From Utricularia gibba (taxonomy: Eukaryota > Streptophyta > Magnoliopsida > Lamiales > Lentibulariaceae), in assembly GCA_002189035.1 (NCBI GenBank), contig NEEC01000028.1:196001-260000 (forward strand): 64,000 nucleotides of DNA, written 5' to 3'. Both the position numbers and the translations under genes were made by a program. Shown here piece by piece: positions 32,636 to 45,139 of the stretch (position 1 is the stretch's first letter; each line of letters starts with the position of its first letter). The notes under the pieces were generated by a model. That model saw only the letters and a program-made list of their open reading frames with translations, made no database searches and was not told the origin of the DNA.

Positions 32636-34604
32636 GATTGATACAAAGCTCTCTTTTGCTCGTGTCACTTACGTTCTACTCGCAGGGTTCCAAACCTTTG
32701 GAGTAGTTGGCTGAATCAAGACTCGTGTTCACATACGTAATTCCTTGAGTTCCCCCGCTCACCAAAGCGGCTTCAAACGAAAACGCATCAGTCTAGGAAA
32801 TATAGAATCCCGGGCGTAAAGGCACTAGGCCTCTTTCAGGCGGTTGAACATAAGCCGACGATTGGCGGACCTATGTAAAATAGTGAAGATTTGTCGAGCT
32901 TCATTAGCTAAACGTAAACGCCCTCTCCGCTATGAAGCGTCGCTGTGAACGATTGTGGCAACATGGATGTGGGATTTGAAGTGGGTTCTCGTGGTGTAAT
33001 AATACTCTTTCGAGATGGTCAAGACTAGATAGAGTTTTCGCAAACAACAAATGGTTGTCCATCTTTCCTAATGTGTGAGTGCCCTCCCCGAGACTCACAA
33101 TTGATGGATTCCCAGGTCTTTTCTGTTGGAAGACTGCGGCGACAAGAGAAGAAAAAAAGGCCTTGCATATAACTCACTTGGAAGAAGAAGAATGGGAATA
33201 TACTAGAACCAAAATAGTGTATACGGTATATCGCGGAATCTTCTAATTGACTTGAATTTTATGCTGTATGTATAGGAGACCGTTTCTTTCGCGTCATTGG
33301 AAGACGAAAGGGAGTCCGCTATAGCTTCATCACCCGCCGCATTCTCCAACTCATCGGATGTCTCCTAACGCTAACTATTGTAGAATTCGAAAATAGGCTC
33401 TTTCTACCAAATAGTCTTCTGTTGCTACAGATGGGATGTTCTCGGACTGAGGCCGTGTTGGATAACCTTACAACACTCGAAAGTGAATATCAGTCAGTAA
33501 GATAGATCTTTCTTCAGAACACCAACTCGTTGCGTCTAGTGTCATGGTTTGATCAATCAATAGAATGAAAAGTCAAAGGGCTCTAGTAGAATAGAAGATT
33601 CTGCCATCGCAACATCAAGCGCTACTGCTTCATTGACTTGTGCCGTGCCGTCTGAGTCAGAAAATGTAGTCTTTTATGCAGCTGAGTCCTCTGTCTACCG
33701 GCCTTCTTTATTTTTTCTATAAAAAGGATAAGAGATCATAGATAGTCCAGCATAAGCCCAGAGGGGAGAATAGTCAAGCGCCTATAAAACTCGAAAGGCA
33801 GGAAAGGCGAAAGAGCATCTCGTAAAACCCCTGAAAATGGAGAAAAATGCCAGCCCCTAATCCGACGGGAGACCGTCGGTGTGATCGCAGCAATCGTTCT
33901 TAGTTCCCGTCGAAAGAAAGTCAGAATTGAGGAGCGGTCAACACGGAGTGTTGTAAGGCCTAGCGAACCCTGCGAGTGGAACGATAGTGAAACGAGTATA
34001 AAAAGCGAGCGAGCGGAGTATTCGTTGCGAGCAGAAAGCGTACCTTAAGAACCTTCTACGAGCAGCGAGCGTACACGACTACTAATAGAGCTAAAAGAAG
34101 GAAAGCTCAATAACATCTCCTGTCCTGTAAGAAGGAAGGTCATCAGTCCCATAGCATATGTTGGTCCATCCCATCTGCAGCCTATGCGGATAAGATCACA
34201 GCTGATCTTGCAAAGAATAAGAATCGTCGTCATTCAGTTGATAGTATATGCCCTTCTGCTGATGCTAATGTCGGCAAAATGGAAGTGAATTTCCCCGGGG
34301 ATCTGAACGATTGATCGGATTCACTCTAACAAGGCATTCTTGCGCTGATTCGAAAACATTTTTGACAGGACAAGACAAGTGGCAGATGAGGATTCAATAG
34401 CAGCCTAAGAGCCTATGATAGAACAAGGGAAGTCTTATTGCTAGCAGCTCCTTCTATCAAAGAGCCAAAGAGGGCATTCGATGCATCAATCCCATTCTAG
34501 CTAAGAGCAGATTCGAGACCAGCAGATTCTTCTGTCCATCTTGAGCTTCTTCTTTCCCGAGGAAGTCGAGTTCAGGCAGTACCGAATCGATTTAGTTCTC
34601 CGCT
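32636..34604. other. Long spacer, no gene recognised
   Basis: Contains an R2 block (33980-34062). The small ORFs have no motif. Confidence 0.5.
33980..34062 (+). repeat. R2 copy
   Basis: GAACGATAGTGAAACGAGTA, then AGCGAGCGAGCGGAGTATTC and GCGAGCAGAAAGCG. Confidence 0.8.
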
Positions 34605-34711
34605 TTCACACTACCGCATTCCGGCCTCTGGCCTTCAATTGGTCCCTAACGGTCGAGTTCTTCAAACCGTAGGCCGGTCCGTAGGCGATAGGGAGAGGAA
34701 TTCAATTGGTC
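34605..34711 (-). repeat. R1 cluster (reverse)
   Basis: C, B-A, a D-like part and G; ends with a second TTCAATTGGTC. Confidence 0.88.
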
Positions 34712-34759
34712 GATCCTCTTAAAATATTCATCGAGAACCAGAGAGCTCAGGTTCAAATC

Positions 34760-35251
34760 TTAAGCCCACTCGTCGTCCAAACGGTACAAGGCGTGGCGTA
34801 CCCATTTGTTGAAGCTGCTTTCGGATAGGGGAGGAGAGGGTACGCAGATCATTTTCATGTTCAGTACCATTCGCTGCCTCGCACTCCACATTGGCTGACG
34901 CCGGAGGTAAGTCATCAAACTGAATCGCTGGGCAATTAACATCACGCCTCGCATCAATCTGGATTTAGCACGAAGAATATCACAACTTACCGTTCTTTCA
35001 CTGTCCTCGCTAACTTGGGCCGTTCGTGTTATTGCTTGAAGATCAACTACTGGAGCTGCCCTCAATTCGTCACCATCTCCTAGCGGCGGAACCTTCGGCA
35101 TTCCTTCCGGAGTCAAGTGCACATGAGGCTCGGGCTCCAGAGTATCCTGAACCACCTGTACACTATCCGCTGTATTCAAAGCTACATCACTCGAGGACGC
35201 CGTATCCTCGATATCTGTTCCCTGGGGATCATACGCTGCCAGTGTACTCAA
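34760..35251 (-). CDS. Orphan ORF163
   Basis: A 163-residue frame. The first 70 residues are acidic and low in complexity (DIEDTASSSDVALNTADS). The second half is basic (RAKSRLMRGVMLIAQRFSLM) and ends WVRHALYRLDDEWA. No membrane helix and no domain that I recognise. Composition is more GC-rich than the surroundings, which suggests a transferred (nuclear, plasmid or viral) sequence rather than a native gene. Whether it is expressed cannot be judged. Confidence 0.35.
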   Translation of the reverse strand: MSTLAAYDPQGTDIEDTASSSDVALNTADSVQVVQDTLEPEPHVHLTPEGMPKVPPLGDGDELRAAPVVDLQAITRTAQVSEDSERTVSCDILRAKSRLMRGVMLIAQRFSLMTYLRRQPMWSARQRMVLNMKMICVPSPPLSESSFNKWVRHALYRLDDEWA

Positions 35252-36162
35252 TGTGTCGCTGGGCCGGGTGGCTCTCTTTGACCTTTCGATCTACTTCCTA
35301 AACTTAAGGAGGATAAGGCTGTAGATGATGTTGTCCCAGCTGTAGAGTCAACCTTTCACTACGTTCCTGCCCTATGTTCGATTCCAACTAACACTATGTT
35401 GGATTTTTGCATTTTCTTTTTATGCGAAAGGCCTTGGGCGGGAGTTGCTTTAGCAATTGTAGCAGGTTCCAGGTCTCAGTAATAGAAAAAGATTGGGAAA
35501 GACCACGACGCGCAGTGGAATAGGAAAGAGAGCGTCGAGCACCGCTTTAGTGTCACCAGCAAATCCTTTTTTTTTTGTTTATTGGGAGACTGAAAAAGGC
35601 TTTGTCAAGCAGGCATGATTGTCACGTCGATCGACAGTTGAGAAATCCTATCTCCGGGGCCCTCACGGCTATCTTTCACCGTTGACAGACATGGTTCAAC
35701 GTGACAGGTACGGTTTTTCAATCAATGGATGACTCAAGGTTGTTGTTTTCAATCAGGTATAGGGAAGGGAGCTTTCGATTAAACATTTGTGTGGGTCTAG
35801 CTTGAGAATTGCCCTTTATTTCTCGACGATCAAAGAGTAAAAACTCGCTTTCGAGCTAACCGAGCTGCCAACAAGCAAAACGAGTTCTCATTCACGGATA
35901 ACTAAGCGGGGAAAGGGGGACCCTTCTCATACCCGCCCAACCTGGAGCCTAACGGAGAAAAGGCTATGCCCAATAAATAGGGGCGGTAAAAGGATGTCCG
36001 TCTGTTGATGGCTAGCTCGTACAAGCAAATAATGGAAGCAATTCCCACGAACTGAGAAAAAAGGAAGGATGTACTTGCCCCCTTCCCCAGCCATTACCGC
36101 TCATCCACCGCTTTTGATTAAGAAATCCTGTCTCCAGGCTGTCTTTTGCGTACTATTCCAAC
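35252..36162. other. Spacer, no gene recognised
   Basis: Nothing identifiable beyond short T-rich runs. Confidence 0.45.
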
Positions 36163-36294
36163 ATACCCTACCGCAAACGCACTCCCGCATTCTTTCCTAC
36201 CGCATTCCGGCCGGTCCCTGACGGTCGAGATCTTGAAACCGTAGGCCGGTCCCTTTCGGTCGAGTTCTTCAAACCGTAGGCCTTCAATTGGTCC
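36163..36294 (-). repeat. R1 cluster (reverse)
   Basis: Almost the same module order as 22734-22850, extended at the C end. Confidence 0.9.
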
Positions 36295-38167
36295 TCCGCT
36301 TGGATTCATTTCAAGTCTCGAGTTCTTGTTCTCTCTCGAAGATTCAATAGAGGTAGGAAGAAAGAAAAACGAAAATGAAAAGAAACGCATAACCCAATCA
36401 ACAAAAAAGAAGTGAATAAGAGAGGATAGTGCACTCAATTCCATCGAGCCTGGGATTAGCAGACGGTGCAGAGCTCGTACTAATAGCTAATAGGAGGGGC
36501 CGACGGTCTTACTAGCGATGAGTAAACAAAGTCGCTAGGAAAGTGTTAGATAGGTATCAAGGCACAACCGAACTGACAAGTCAGTTTCGAGGACCTCCAC
36601 CTATTTCTTAAGTGTTGAAGAAGAAAGGCTATGCTGATGTATTTGCAGAGTCTTTTTTTTTTCTCCTACTAGAATCTAGTTGAGCCCTCTTCCTTTTTTC
36701 GGGAATCGAGTTGACGTTCAACTTTAGCTAATAGCTAGCCTAATCTAAGAGGCTATATCAAAGGTCTGGTGACGGTGAGGTATTGTAAAGCTCCCACACT
36801 AAAGTCCTATAGAGGTCTCTTGAGCCTAGGGTATAATGAATATTACCGGATTCCCTTACGAGTTTCATAGCAGAGACGAAAGAAGAGAAAATAAGGGCAG
36901 GTGGCTAGGCTAGTGCAAGAGTCCAAGTCGGGAGCGTCTAGTAGGTTTAGGATCAAGGATGGGCTCTTTCTCACCAGAGAGAATAGCCTTTACGTACCTG
37001 GAGACTGAAGGTAATGAAATGTTGGTAGTCTCATGCGACTGCTCAGCGCCTATACGAAAGAAAACGGTCAAGTCTATCCTTCTTCTTGTCTTGCACTTTG
37101 TCTAAGGGGAAAAAGTGACGTGAATTGCGACGTTCGACAGGAAGACGAAGGTGTTGAGTGCTAACGAAGAGATGACGGAACGATGGCTTAGTCGTTAGAC
37201 TCTGGAGCTTAGAAAGAGCGTGGAATGGAAATAGCAAGCGAGTAGAAGGTTCGGTCATCAATGCTGGCACTCTCGGAAGTGCTTCTTTATTTTTGATTTC
37301 GTTTTAGCCTCGCGAAATCAAATAAATAGAAAGGGGGTGAGAAAGAAAGGAGCAGAGGCAGAGTGAAGGAGATGAAGAAACTCAGACCGAAAGCTCCATG
37401 CTCTCGAGAGAAAGCAGGTAGAAAGGGAACGGTCAGCCAGCTTGCCAATTCACTGAGGCCTTTAGGAGTATCCAGGGAGAGTGACTCCAGAGACCTTGCT
37501 CACCCTTCGACACTACAGAGGTGATGACCCCAATTTGGATGGTCCAGTCTCGCCCAGAAGCTCATAGCCTGATTCTAAGTCTGTTTGTTAAGCATACGCC
37601 ACTCAATAAAGAAAAGAGCGGAGAGAAAGAGTTTGCTAGGCTGTTTATCTCATTTCTAGCATCTTCCTATTCTTTCTTCGGGAGAAGACTTCGTGAAACC
37701 TTTCCTATCTATTGATCCCTTAACAGCCATGGTTCCGAACTGGTCGGATTTTGACTTCTGCCTCTCTTGTTCTATGCGCCTTTGCTGTGCTTTCTTTCAG
37801 AAAGATCGTATTAGATTAGAAGATGGAAGATTAGAAGCGGGAAAAGCTCCTGCCCCGTGGATGGATAAGTCAAACTAAAGAGGCACTCCACGCCCGCTCT
37901 CTAGTAGGCGAATACTTTCTAACTGCCTAGCTGCTCTATAAGTCATCTAAGGGGGAATTCGATTTCTTATCTTTGCTATTTATGAATTCCCCGTCTAATC
38001 GGTGGAAACCGCCATCAAGCTAGGCGGCTCTGACGTGGGTTTAAACAATTCCTATCCAATATACTACAAAAATGTGTTTCATGACCGTTAGGGTTGATTG
38101 GCCGGCCGCTTTCCTTTGGAAGAACTCTACTCGGACAAGCATTATCCCTAACTGCTAGATGTCTACT
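36295..38167. other. Spacer, no gene recognised
   Basis: ORFs of 61-75 codons without motifs. No tRNA. Confidence 0.5.
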
Positions 38168-38277
38168 GCTTCATGACTCCCGCAAACGAACTCCCTTCAC
38201 ACTACCGCAAACCTAACATACCCTACCGCATTCCGGCCTCTGGCCTTCAATTGGTCCTCCGGTCTTCAATTGGTCCC
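38168..38277 (-). repeat. R1 cluster (reverse)
   Basis: C repeated with variants, then B-A and a second A (CTTCAATTGGTCC). Confidence 0.88.
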
Positions 38278-38731
38278 TCCCTTAGTAGCTCTCAACTCCT
38301 ACGCTCTGGGACTAAGTCAATTACAGACTACCCTGCTGAAAAAGGTGAGCAGCTTCAGTGGAGCTCGAGTGAATTAGTGGCATCTCGAATGCCCTCCACC
38401 TGTTGGTGAGTTACCCATTTCCTTCCGTAAGAAAGTAATTGTAGGATTGTTGTCCCGGATCTTGAGTACTCGTTGGGATTTTATCCTTCTGCCATTGAAG
38501 GAATCAGTCGTTGCCAAATATGCGCTTACGTCAAGGGTGGTCGTAAGATCAGAAGCATCTTCCCGGGAAATGAAACTATTAGAAAAAACCGATTCTCTCC
38601 GGCAAGAGACAACGCTAGAACTCAGTCTTTTTATTCCACAGGACACCTCAGGGAGTTTGAATACGACTTTACTAGTTCCGGATGAAAAGAGATGTGTATT
38701 TCTGTACACCTTTTCTGCAAGCAGATTAGGA
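38278..38731. other. Spacer between two R1 clusters
   Basis: Overlapping ORFs of 109-111 codons on both strands at 38374-38776, without a recognised domain. Confidence 0.4.
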
Positions 38732-38792
38732 GGACCAATTGAAGGCCAGAGGCCGGAATGCGGTAGGGTATGTTAGGTTTGCGGTAGTGTGA
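38732..38792 (+). repeat. R1 cluster
   Basis: A-B, TATGTTAGG and a C-like end, facing the previous reverse cluster. Confidence 0.88.
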
Positions 38793-38796
38793 AATC

Positions 38797-38836
38797 AGGC
38801 GCTATGGAATTGCCCTTTCTCAATTCCATAGCGCCT
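38797..38836. repeat. 16-bp perfect hairpin
   Basis: AGGCGCTATGGAATTG, loop CCCTTTCT, then its exact complement. It directly abuts the R1 cluster. Single arms of this element (GGCGCTAT, CATAGCGCC) occur near 3163, 14540, 19170, 20421 and 60268. Confidence 0.95.
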
Positions 38837-41024
38837 TCCAGTGGTAAAGTACCTTGCCCCCGACCATTATACCACCAAGGACAGGGTGACATCCACAATG
38901 AAGCCAATGTTGATGCTCCTTCAGTCTCTCCTCAAGAGGTCGATCATCCATAGAAGGAATGGACCTAAAAAGTCAAGTCATATGAGTAGGAGGATCAATC
39001 GGCACTCGGACGACTCCATCAATCTGACGAGTGAACCGCTCTCCCTGATACTTCTAATACTCCCAGCTCTCAGGGCCGAAAAGAATCAGTCTGCGCCTAG
39101 AGAGAGCGAAAGCATTTGTCGCCTCAGGAGTATTTTCATACTGACTCCCAACATAAGGAGTCAAAGAGAGCTACACGAGCAGAACTTCTGAAGTCAGCCT
39201 CACAACAGGAATCCGCTTCTAAGGTTGTCTGTCACAAGAGGACTACTCTTTGATCTCTCTCCTACGCTCTTCGATAGCAGCTTGGTTTACTTTACAGGCG
39301 CGACCAAAGGGAGCCAACACCTTCTTTCTCTACTCTTTCTATTATGCAGTCTTTCTTCTCTTATCTAGGTTTCCGGGCTTCTCTCTTTAAGGCGGGGCGG
39401 TTGACTTTCTTTCTAGGCGTTGAGTTGGGAGCGAAGGCACTGACGGTCTTCCCGGTTCGGCTTTCCTTTTTTGCTTCCCCAGTTGACTTCTTAGGAATCG
39501 ATCCAGACCTAGAACAGTTTCTTCACCAAGACGTGTGAACAGCGCCTCTACGCCTTTCGCTCATGAAGTCTTCAAAAAGAATTCAAGCAGTTGTGAACTC
39601 CTCCCGCTTCTGCTAACACAGGAAATTGATCTTCTAACAGCTTCTTGCTTGGTCGATCCTCTGCAAAGAAAGAGAAAGAGTGGAGATGTGAGAAAAAGAT
39701 TCGAAATGCCCCTTTCGGAACCATATGCGAAGAAAAGCTAGGAAAGGAACTAAGAGGTGAATACAAGAACTCTAGCTCAACTGGAGAAGGGGACCTCTAC
39801 TTAGGCAAGTACTGATAAGGGGAGCGTGTGGGTTAGTCCTTTCTGGTTCCCGCGAAACTAAGGTAACTACCGCAGAGGAGTCCACAGTGACTGCCACCTT
39901 CCTATGGTTCTCCATCCATGCTATCATCAAGCAAGCCATGATACAGGGACCATAATTCAGCAGCTGTAACTGAGCATATTCAGAGGTTTAGGCAAAAGAA
40001 AGAAATGCTGGTGAAGGTTGTAAGGGATGAGTTGCTCCCACACTGGCTAGTACTGATTTTGAAGTTTACTAGAACATAAAAGAGATTCGAAAAGAATTCC
40101 AAATAGACTCAATTTGATACTTTCACTTTAAAGAGTTCTTGCTCGCTAGCCGTATGACAGCCCGAGCTGCCATGCCTTGGTTGTCGGAACACTATCATCC
40201 TGGATACCTGCAGGAAGAGTAGCTATTCTAACAGCAGCCGTTGATGCTTCGAGTTAGCTGGTTGATACCCGGTATTGGTATACTATGTATTTGCGATTCC
40301 CAGGTTCTTTCACTCCAAGACTAGTTTCCTTCTTCTTCAACATCTAAAACGGATCCATCAACTCAAAAAGAGCATTTACCTCGGGAACGGCCCTAAACGA
40401 AGACAAAAAAGAAGGAATCCATGGAATTCACCACCATAGGCCACCTGTAAGGCCGCCGCACTGTAGATGAGATTAGACCTCATGTTTGCACTCATTGGAT
40501 GATGAACAGCGAAGTTCATATTGAATTACTCCTCGATCCAAGACATGTTATTATGAGGTTCTCATCACAAGAAGATTTCATTCAAGCTTGGACCAGGAAA
40601 TCTCTCGACTCGAGGCTTATTATTTCTAGTTTCTCAGGTCTCCTTGGTTTGATCCGCGGTTTGAATCTTCTATTGCACTGCTTTTGATCTCTCTCCCAAA
40701 CCTTCTCTCCTTCAATCCAGACTACTATCAAATCGATTTCAGGGGTATTAGGGTTCTGAGATTTGATGGCCCAACGATGCGATGATAGGGCACATCACGC
40801 CAGACCACTGTGAAAATATAACGCTCGCGTCTGCGTGGATCTCGATCTCTTAAAGCCTAAGCAAATCGGATCTGGTTAGGAATGGGTGCAGGAGGAGCAG
40901 AAAATCATCTACGAGAGAGTACGGATCTCCTCCCGCGCGGGTCAGGACCATGAGCATCTTCAACATCACAAGAGTAAGGATTTTGTCTTCTTCACTTTCA
41001 CCCATGATAACTTGAGGTTGGATA
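38837..41024. other. Long spacer, no gene recognised
   Basis: A 62-codon ORF at 40499-40687 (HIELLLDPRHVIMRFSSQED, W) weakly resembles the N-terminal domain of plant LINE ORF1 proteins; not firm. The 116-codon ORF at 38841-39191 has no motif. Confidence 0.45.
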
Positions 41025-41157
41025 GATCTCGACCGTTAGGGAGAGGTAGGGATAACTCGACCGTTAGGTTCGAAGACCTCTCCCTATCGCCGGAGGGACG
41101 AAGGCCGGAGGTTTGAAGATCTCGACCGGAATGCGGGAGTGTGAAGGGAGTGTGAAA
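41025..41157 (+). repeat. R1 cluster
   Basis: D-part, E, G, A-part, D and a doubled C end (GGGAGTGTGAAGGGAGTGTG). Confidence 0.88.
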
Positions 41158-43273
41158 GAGAAGGAAACAACTCAAACTCAGCTTTTTCGTTCAACAAACT
41201 AAGTAAACCGATATGCGACATTTCCTATCTCTTTCTCTCTCTTCTTGAAAGAAAGAAATGAAAGAACTCATTTGCGACAGAGTTGATAATAGGATGGGTT
41301 GATCCTAGTTCTCCACATTAGTAGATATTGGAATACACCAGGGCAGCTCCTTGTGTTGTCCGCTTTAACATCTTAGTTACCGAGTCGTTAGGAAAAGAGA
41401 GGAATGGAATGCCCGAGTACGCAATCGAACAGACAACCAAGGGAGTTACGAAAGGGGGAACAAGAGTCCACTATAGCTTCCTAGTCTCCCCAATTGGTAA
41501 AAGAAAGTTCAGAGGCATGCACCGATACGGAACGATTCTCCTGTTCTTACTGAGTTGGGAAAGAAAAGGCATCAAAGACACAATGCAGGAAGCTGCCCAG
41601 TTCTCACGGGTGTCCGAGTGAAAGAGAGCAAGAAACGCAGGCAACTACAACTCAGGAGCTACCTCTTTGAGAGGAAGGGCGTAGTATAGGACAGCTACTA
41701 GGTGAACATCTTCGACTTCTAGAGCTACCGGCCCGAAATGATAGTTTCTTCTTTCTTGGTACGTAGTCGCTTTAGCGAAGCTTAAGGCCGTGTTGGTCAC
41801 TTGAGCGAAGCGAGAAGACGTTTATAGTATAGTCACTTAGTCCCTAGAGAATGAAAGTGTTAGTAGCTTCCCAACCGGAGTTTCACCTTAGGACTGGTTT
41901 GAAGACCCACCTGTTTCGACTCCCTGTTCTGATAGTAGGCACTTCGCCTCAAAGGATTGCGCGTCCTCATTTCCGGAAAGGAATTTGTTAAAGCTCCCTC
42001 TGAACATGGAGAGAGTCATTTGCGGAGTAAGACCCCAGGAAAAAGGCACTTGAGACGAAAAGTTGACATCCCACTGTTTAGGATAGTTTCTGTCTGTCTT
42101 CCCAAGATGCTTTTCATATGAAAGTACGGATCCGGAAGTCACAGCTTATTCTTTTTCCAAGAGCTCTATGTTAAGCTTAGCGCCCTCGAGCTTGTCCGTC
42201 TTCAAATGCTGCTATTGGAGATAGAGTGAGCAAAGGGATTTTTGCGCATTAGGATAGATAGCCAGATGGAATGGATAGCTTACCATGAGGAACAATCAAC
42301 TCGCCTTACGGCTCACTTAACGTAGTCAAGGGTCACCCCTAACGCTTAAGGTTGTTGTTATTTCCTTGACTCCGTCGTTTATCAAACTGATGTTGGAAAT
42401 GCGTCAGAGAGCTAGCCATCTTAGCGCACCTAACCTCTCCTGCATGTGAAAACTGGAGCGAAATGAGACCAAGTTTGAGCGCATCCGTTCACGCCCCGAT
42501 TAGACTTTGATTATTCTAAGCGACGCTCAAGGTTAGCTTTAGGCCGGTCGTACCTCAATTGGTAATTCGACAATTGTAACGAAATAGTGGGGCTCCAAGA
42601 AGAGTGGCTCAAGCGGGTAAAAGCTGAAGGCCAACGGGGGAACGTAAAGCGCTCTAAAAGCACAGCGGGGAACAATTTACATAGAGTTTCTAGTCGTTTC
42701 GTACCATCACGCTATGGTCGAATGGACTCCTAGGGACGAACTGACGCTGTTCGCTCACACTCAAGGGTACTATCCATCACGGCCTTCATCTTCAACCGTG
42801 CTCCTCTCTTCACCTCCATGCCTTTGTTGATGCCGCTGACGCAGGAGCCTGTTTGTTTGTTCGAAGAGACAATGAGGATGAATCCGAAAGGTTGCTTTTG
42901 GAATCCCAGGCATTGAGCATTTTGGATCGAAAGCCGTGGGATGAACTGTGGAATTTGTCCTCCCAAGTCTCAGTAAGCAATTGACACAGTCCTTTTATTT
43001 TAATAGATCCGAAGGGGCGTAATAGGACGTAAACGATCCTTTGATTTTGGAATCCAATACCTAAACATAGGATGAAAGCAGTAAGTACACGAACGAAGCT
43101 GACTTTACATGTTTAATAGATCTGCTCTTGAATGAAGGTTCAAAGACAGATTATCTGCATCCTAACCTCTTGGCAAAACCTTTTTCAGAGGGACCAAGAT
43201 TGTCTTAGCACGAAGGACCGGCAGTCTTTCTGTCTAGTGTTGTTAATTCAGCACTAGCCTGCAACATTTTGGG
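41158..43273. other. Long spacer, no gene recognised
   Basis: ORFs of 78-97 codons without motifs. Nothing tRNA-like folds. Confidence 0.45.
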
Positions 43274-43371
43274 GGGACCGGCCTACGGACCAATTGAAGG
43301 CCAGAGGCCGGAATGCTATCGGGTATGTTGGATCTCGAGGACGGTTTGCGGGAGTGTGAAGGGAGTGTGAA
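43274..43371 (+). repeat. R1 cluster
   Basis: GGACCGGCCTACGG, A-B with the GCTATCGGG ending, a D-part and a doubled C end. Confidence 0.88.
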
Positions 43372-44233
43372 TCCAACTCCTCGGTATCGTTTGTGGCAGG
43401 ACAACCGTTAGGTTATGTGTCTGACTGTCCTTGCTTGCCTCGTGCGAGAAAAGAGGGAAAGTCAAGTGCTAACAGGCTAACACAGGTAATGGGGAAGCAT
43501 ATGAGACCGGAAAAGAAGCGTCCAATTCTGCCTTCTCTCTCAAACGTCCACGTAGGAACATCCCTGTATTTCATCCGATCTTTCTCCTGCTTCTGAAAAG
43601 CCCTACTTCTCAATTGGCTTCCCTTTGACTTTATTACTCAGGTCGAAATGTAAATCAGAAGGTGCTGCTCTTTATTGGTTCCGATGGGCTTATCATGGTT
43701 TCCGGTGCTTCCTTAGGTAGGAAAAATAGGTCCTCAGATCGCCCTCTGCTTCAGTACAAGACGATGCTTTTTCTTTTCTTTCCTTGACTAGAGCGCGGTT
43801 CAAAGCGTCATCCCGCCCAATCACTGACCATATCTCGATATAGGGAATTCTGGCTCTCCTCGAAGGAGCCAATCTTGATCTATGGTACCAGGGAAGTAGG
43901 AAGTCAAGGAATAGGTAGTGTCACCATTGAAGAAGTAGGGATCTGTCAGTGCGCCTAGGAGAAAGCTCTTGTGTTTAGCGTCATACTTCTGGGTGAAAGC
44001 AGGCTGACTTATCTTATCAAGTACCGTTCCGAGTTGTTGTTTTAAAGTCTTCAATTCTATACGCTGATGATTGAAGCTTTATCATCTGCTACTGTACAGG
44101 TTCGCTACCTAGGGTATATCGTGATGTTGGTATTATGATGCGGAACGAACGTGAACCCGAGGAAGCGAGCGAGCGAGTCAAGAAGCGAGTAACAATTCGA
44201 AAGTGTAGCCTCTTCAAACCATCCATCCAACGA
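43372..44233. other. Spacer, no gene recognised
   Basis: A 77-codon minus-strand ORF at 43821-44054 is unrecognised. An R2 scrap (GAAGCGAGCGAGCGAGTCAA) lies at about 44161-44195. Confidence 0.45.
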
Positions 44234-44372
44234 ACCAATTGAAGACCTACGGTTTCAAGATCTCGACCGGAATGCGGGAGTTGTGAAGGTAGGCTGTCTT
44301 TGTAATATCGTAAAATAGAAAAATCCACTCGTTTCTATACTCGCTTCACTACCGTTCCGCTCGCTCCTTTCT
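44234..44372. repeat. R1 cluster followed by reverse R2
   Basis: R1 part at 44234-44289 (short A, D, C). R2 at 44328-44372 (CTCGTTTCTATACTCGCTTC, ACTACCGTTCCGCTCGC). Together they lie about 320 bp upstream of nad4. Confidence 0.85.
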
Positions 44373-44687
44373 TTCTCTTCTTGCTAAACGCCCTTCGACG
44401 AATAGTGCCTGAGATCTTTTTTGAGTTCTAAATCTTCTCTAAAAATAAAGGCGCATACGCGGGAGGGGGCCCCAATAAAGACTTTCTCATTCAGGGTGGA
44501 TGGAATGAAAGCATCGAGCCTCATTCCTTCCCACTGGGCGAGAGGTGCACCTAACCCAACCCACCTACACCCACTCATCAATCGCGATGTTCAGCTGACT
44601 TGCACTGATAGACCCCTATTGTATTGGAATTAGTCGCCCATCTTTTTCCAGTTGTCAAAACATCTCTTCAATGTTCGATTCTACTCT

Positions 44688-45139
44688 ATGTTAGAGCAAT
44701 GGTATTTTGATCTAAGTGGTCTTATTCTTTCTCCCGTGCTAGGAAGCATTACTCCTCTTTTCATTCCAAATTCAAGAATACGACCGATACGATTGATTGG
44801 TCTGTGCGCCTCTCTTATTACTTTTTTGTATCCCCCTGTTCTTCGGATACAATTCGATCCTTCTACGGCCAAATCTCAATTTGTAGAAAGCCTTCGATGG
44901 CTTCCTTATGAAAACATCCATTTTTTTTTAGGTATAGACGGTATCTCTTTATTCCTAGTGATATTGACCACATTTCTGATCCCTATTTGCATTTTAGTGG
45001 GTTGGTCAGGTATGAGAAGTTATGGGAAAGAGTATATTACAGCATCTCTAATTCGTGAATTTCTAATGATCGCCGTGTTTTGCATGCTGGATCCTCTACT
45101 ATTCTATGTTTTTCCCGAAAGTGTGCCAATCCCTATGTT
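44688..45139 (+). CDS. nad4: NADH dehydrogenase subunit 4, exon 1
   Basis: Complex I proton-pumping membrane subunit. Exon 1 encodes MLEQWYFDLSGLILSPVLGS to SVPIPM and ends with the first two bases (TT) of a Phe codon, before intron GTGCG. Plant nad4 usually begins MLEHFCECYFDLSG and its exon 1 is 461 bp. This one is 452 bp because three N-terminal codons are missing and the neighbours are changed. The ATG at 44688 was chosen because upstream residues have no similarity. Ser/Pro codons such as YPPVLRIQ and LDPLLFYVFPESVPI require editing to Leu/Phe. The four exons add up to a protein of 492 residues. Confidence 0.96.

Noticed and set aside
38841-39191. 116-codon ORF
   Set aside because: Hydrophilic, no motif and no conserved neighbour; likely a chance frame in transferred DNA.
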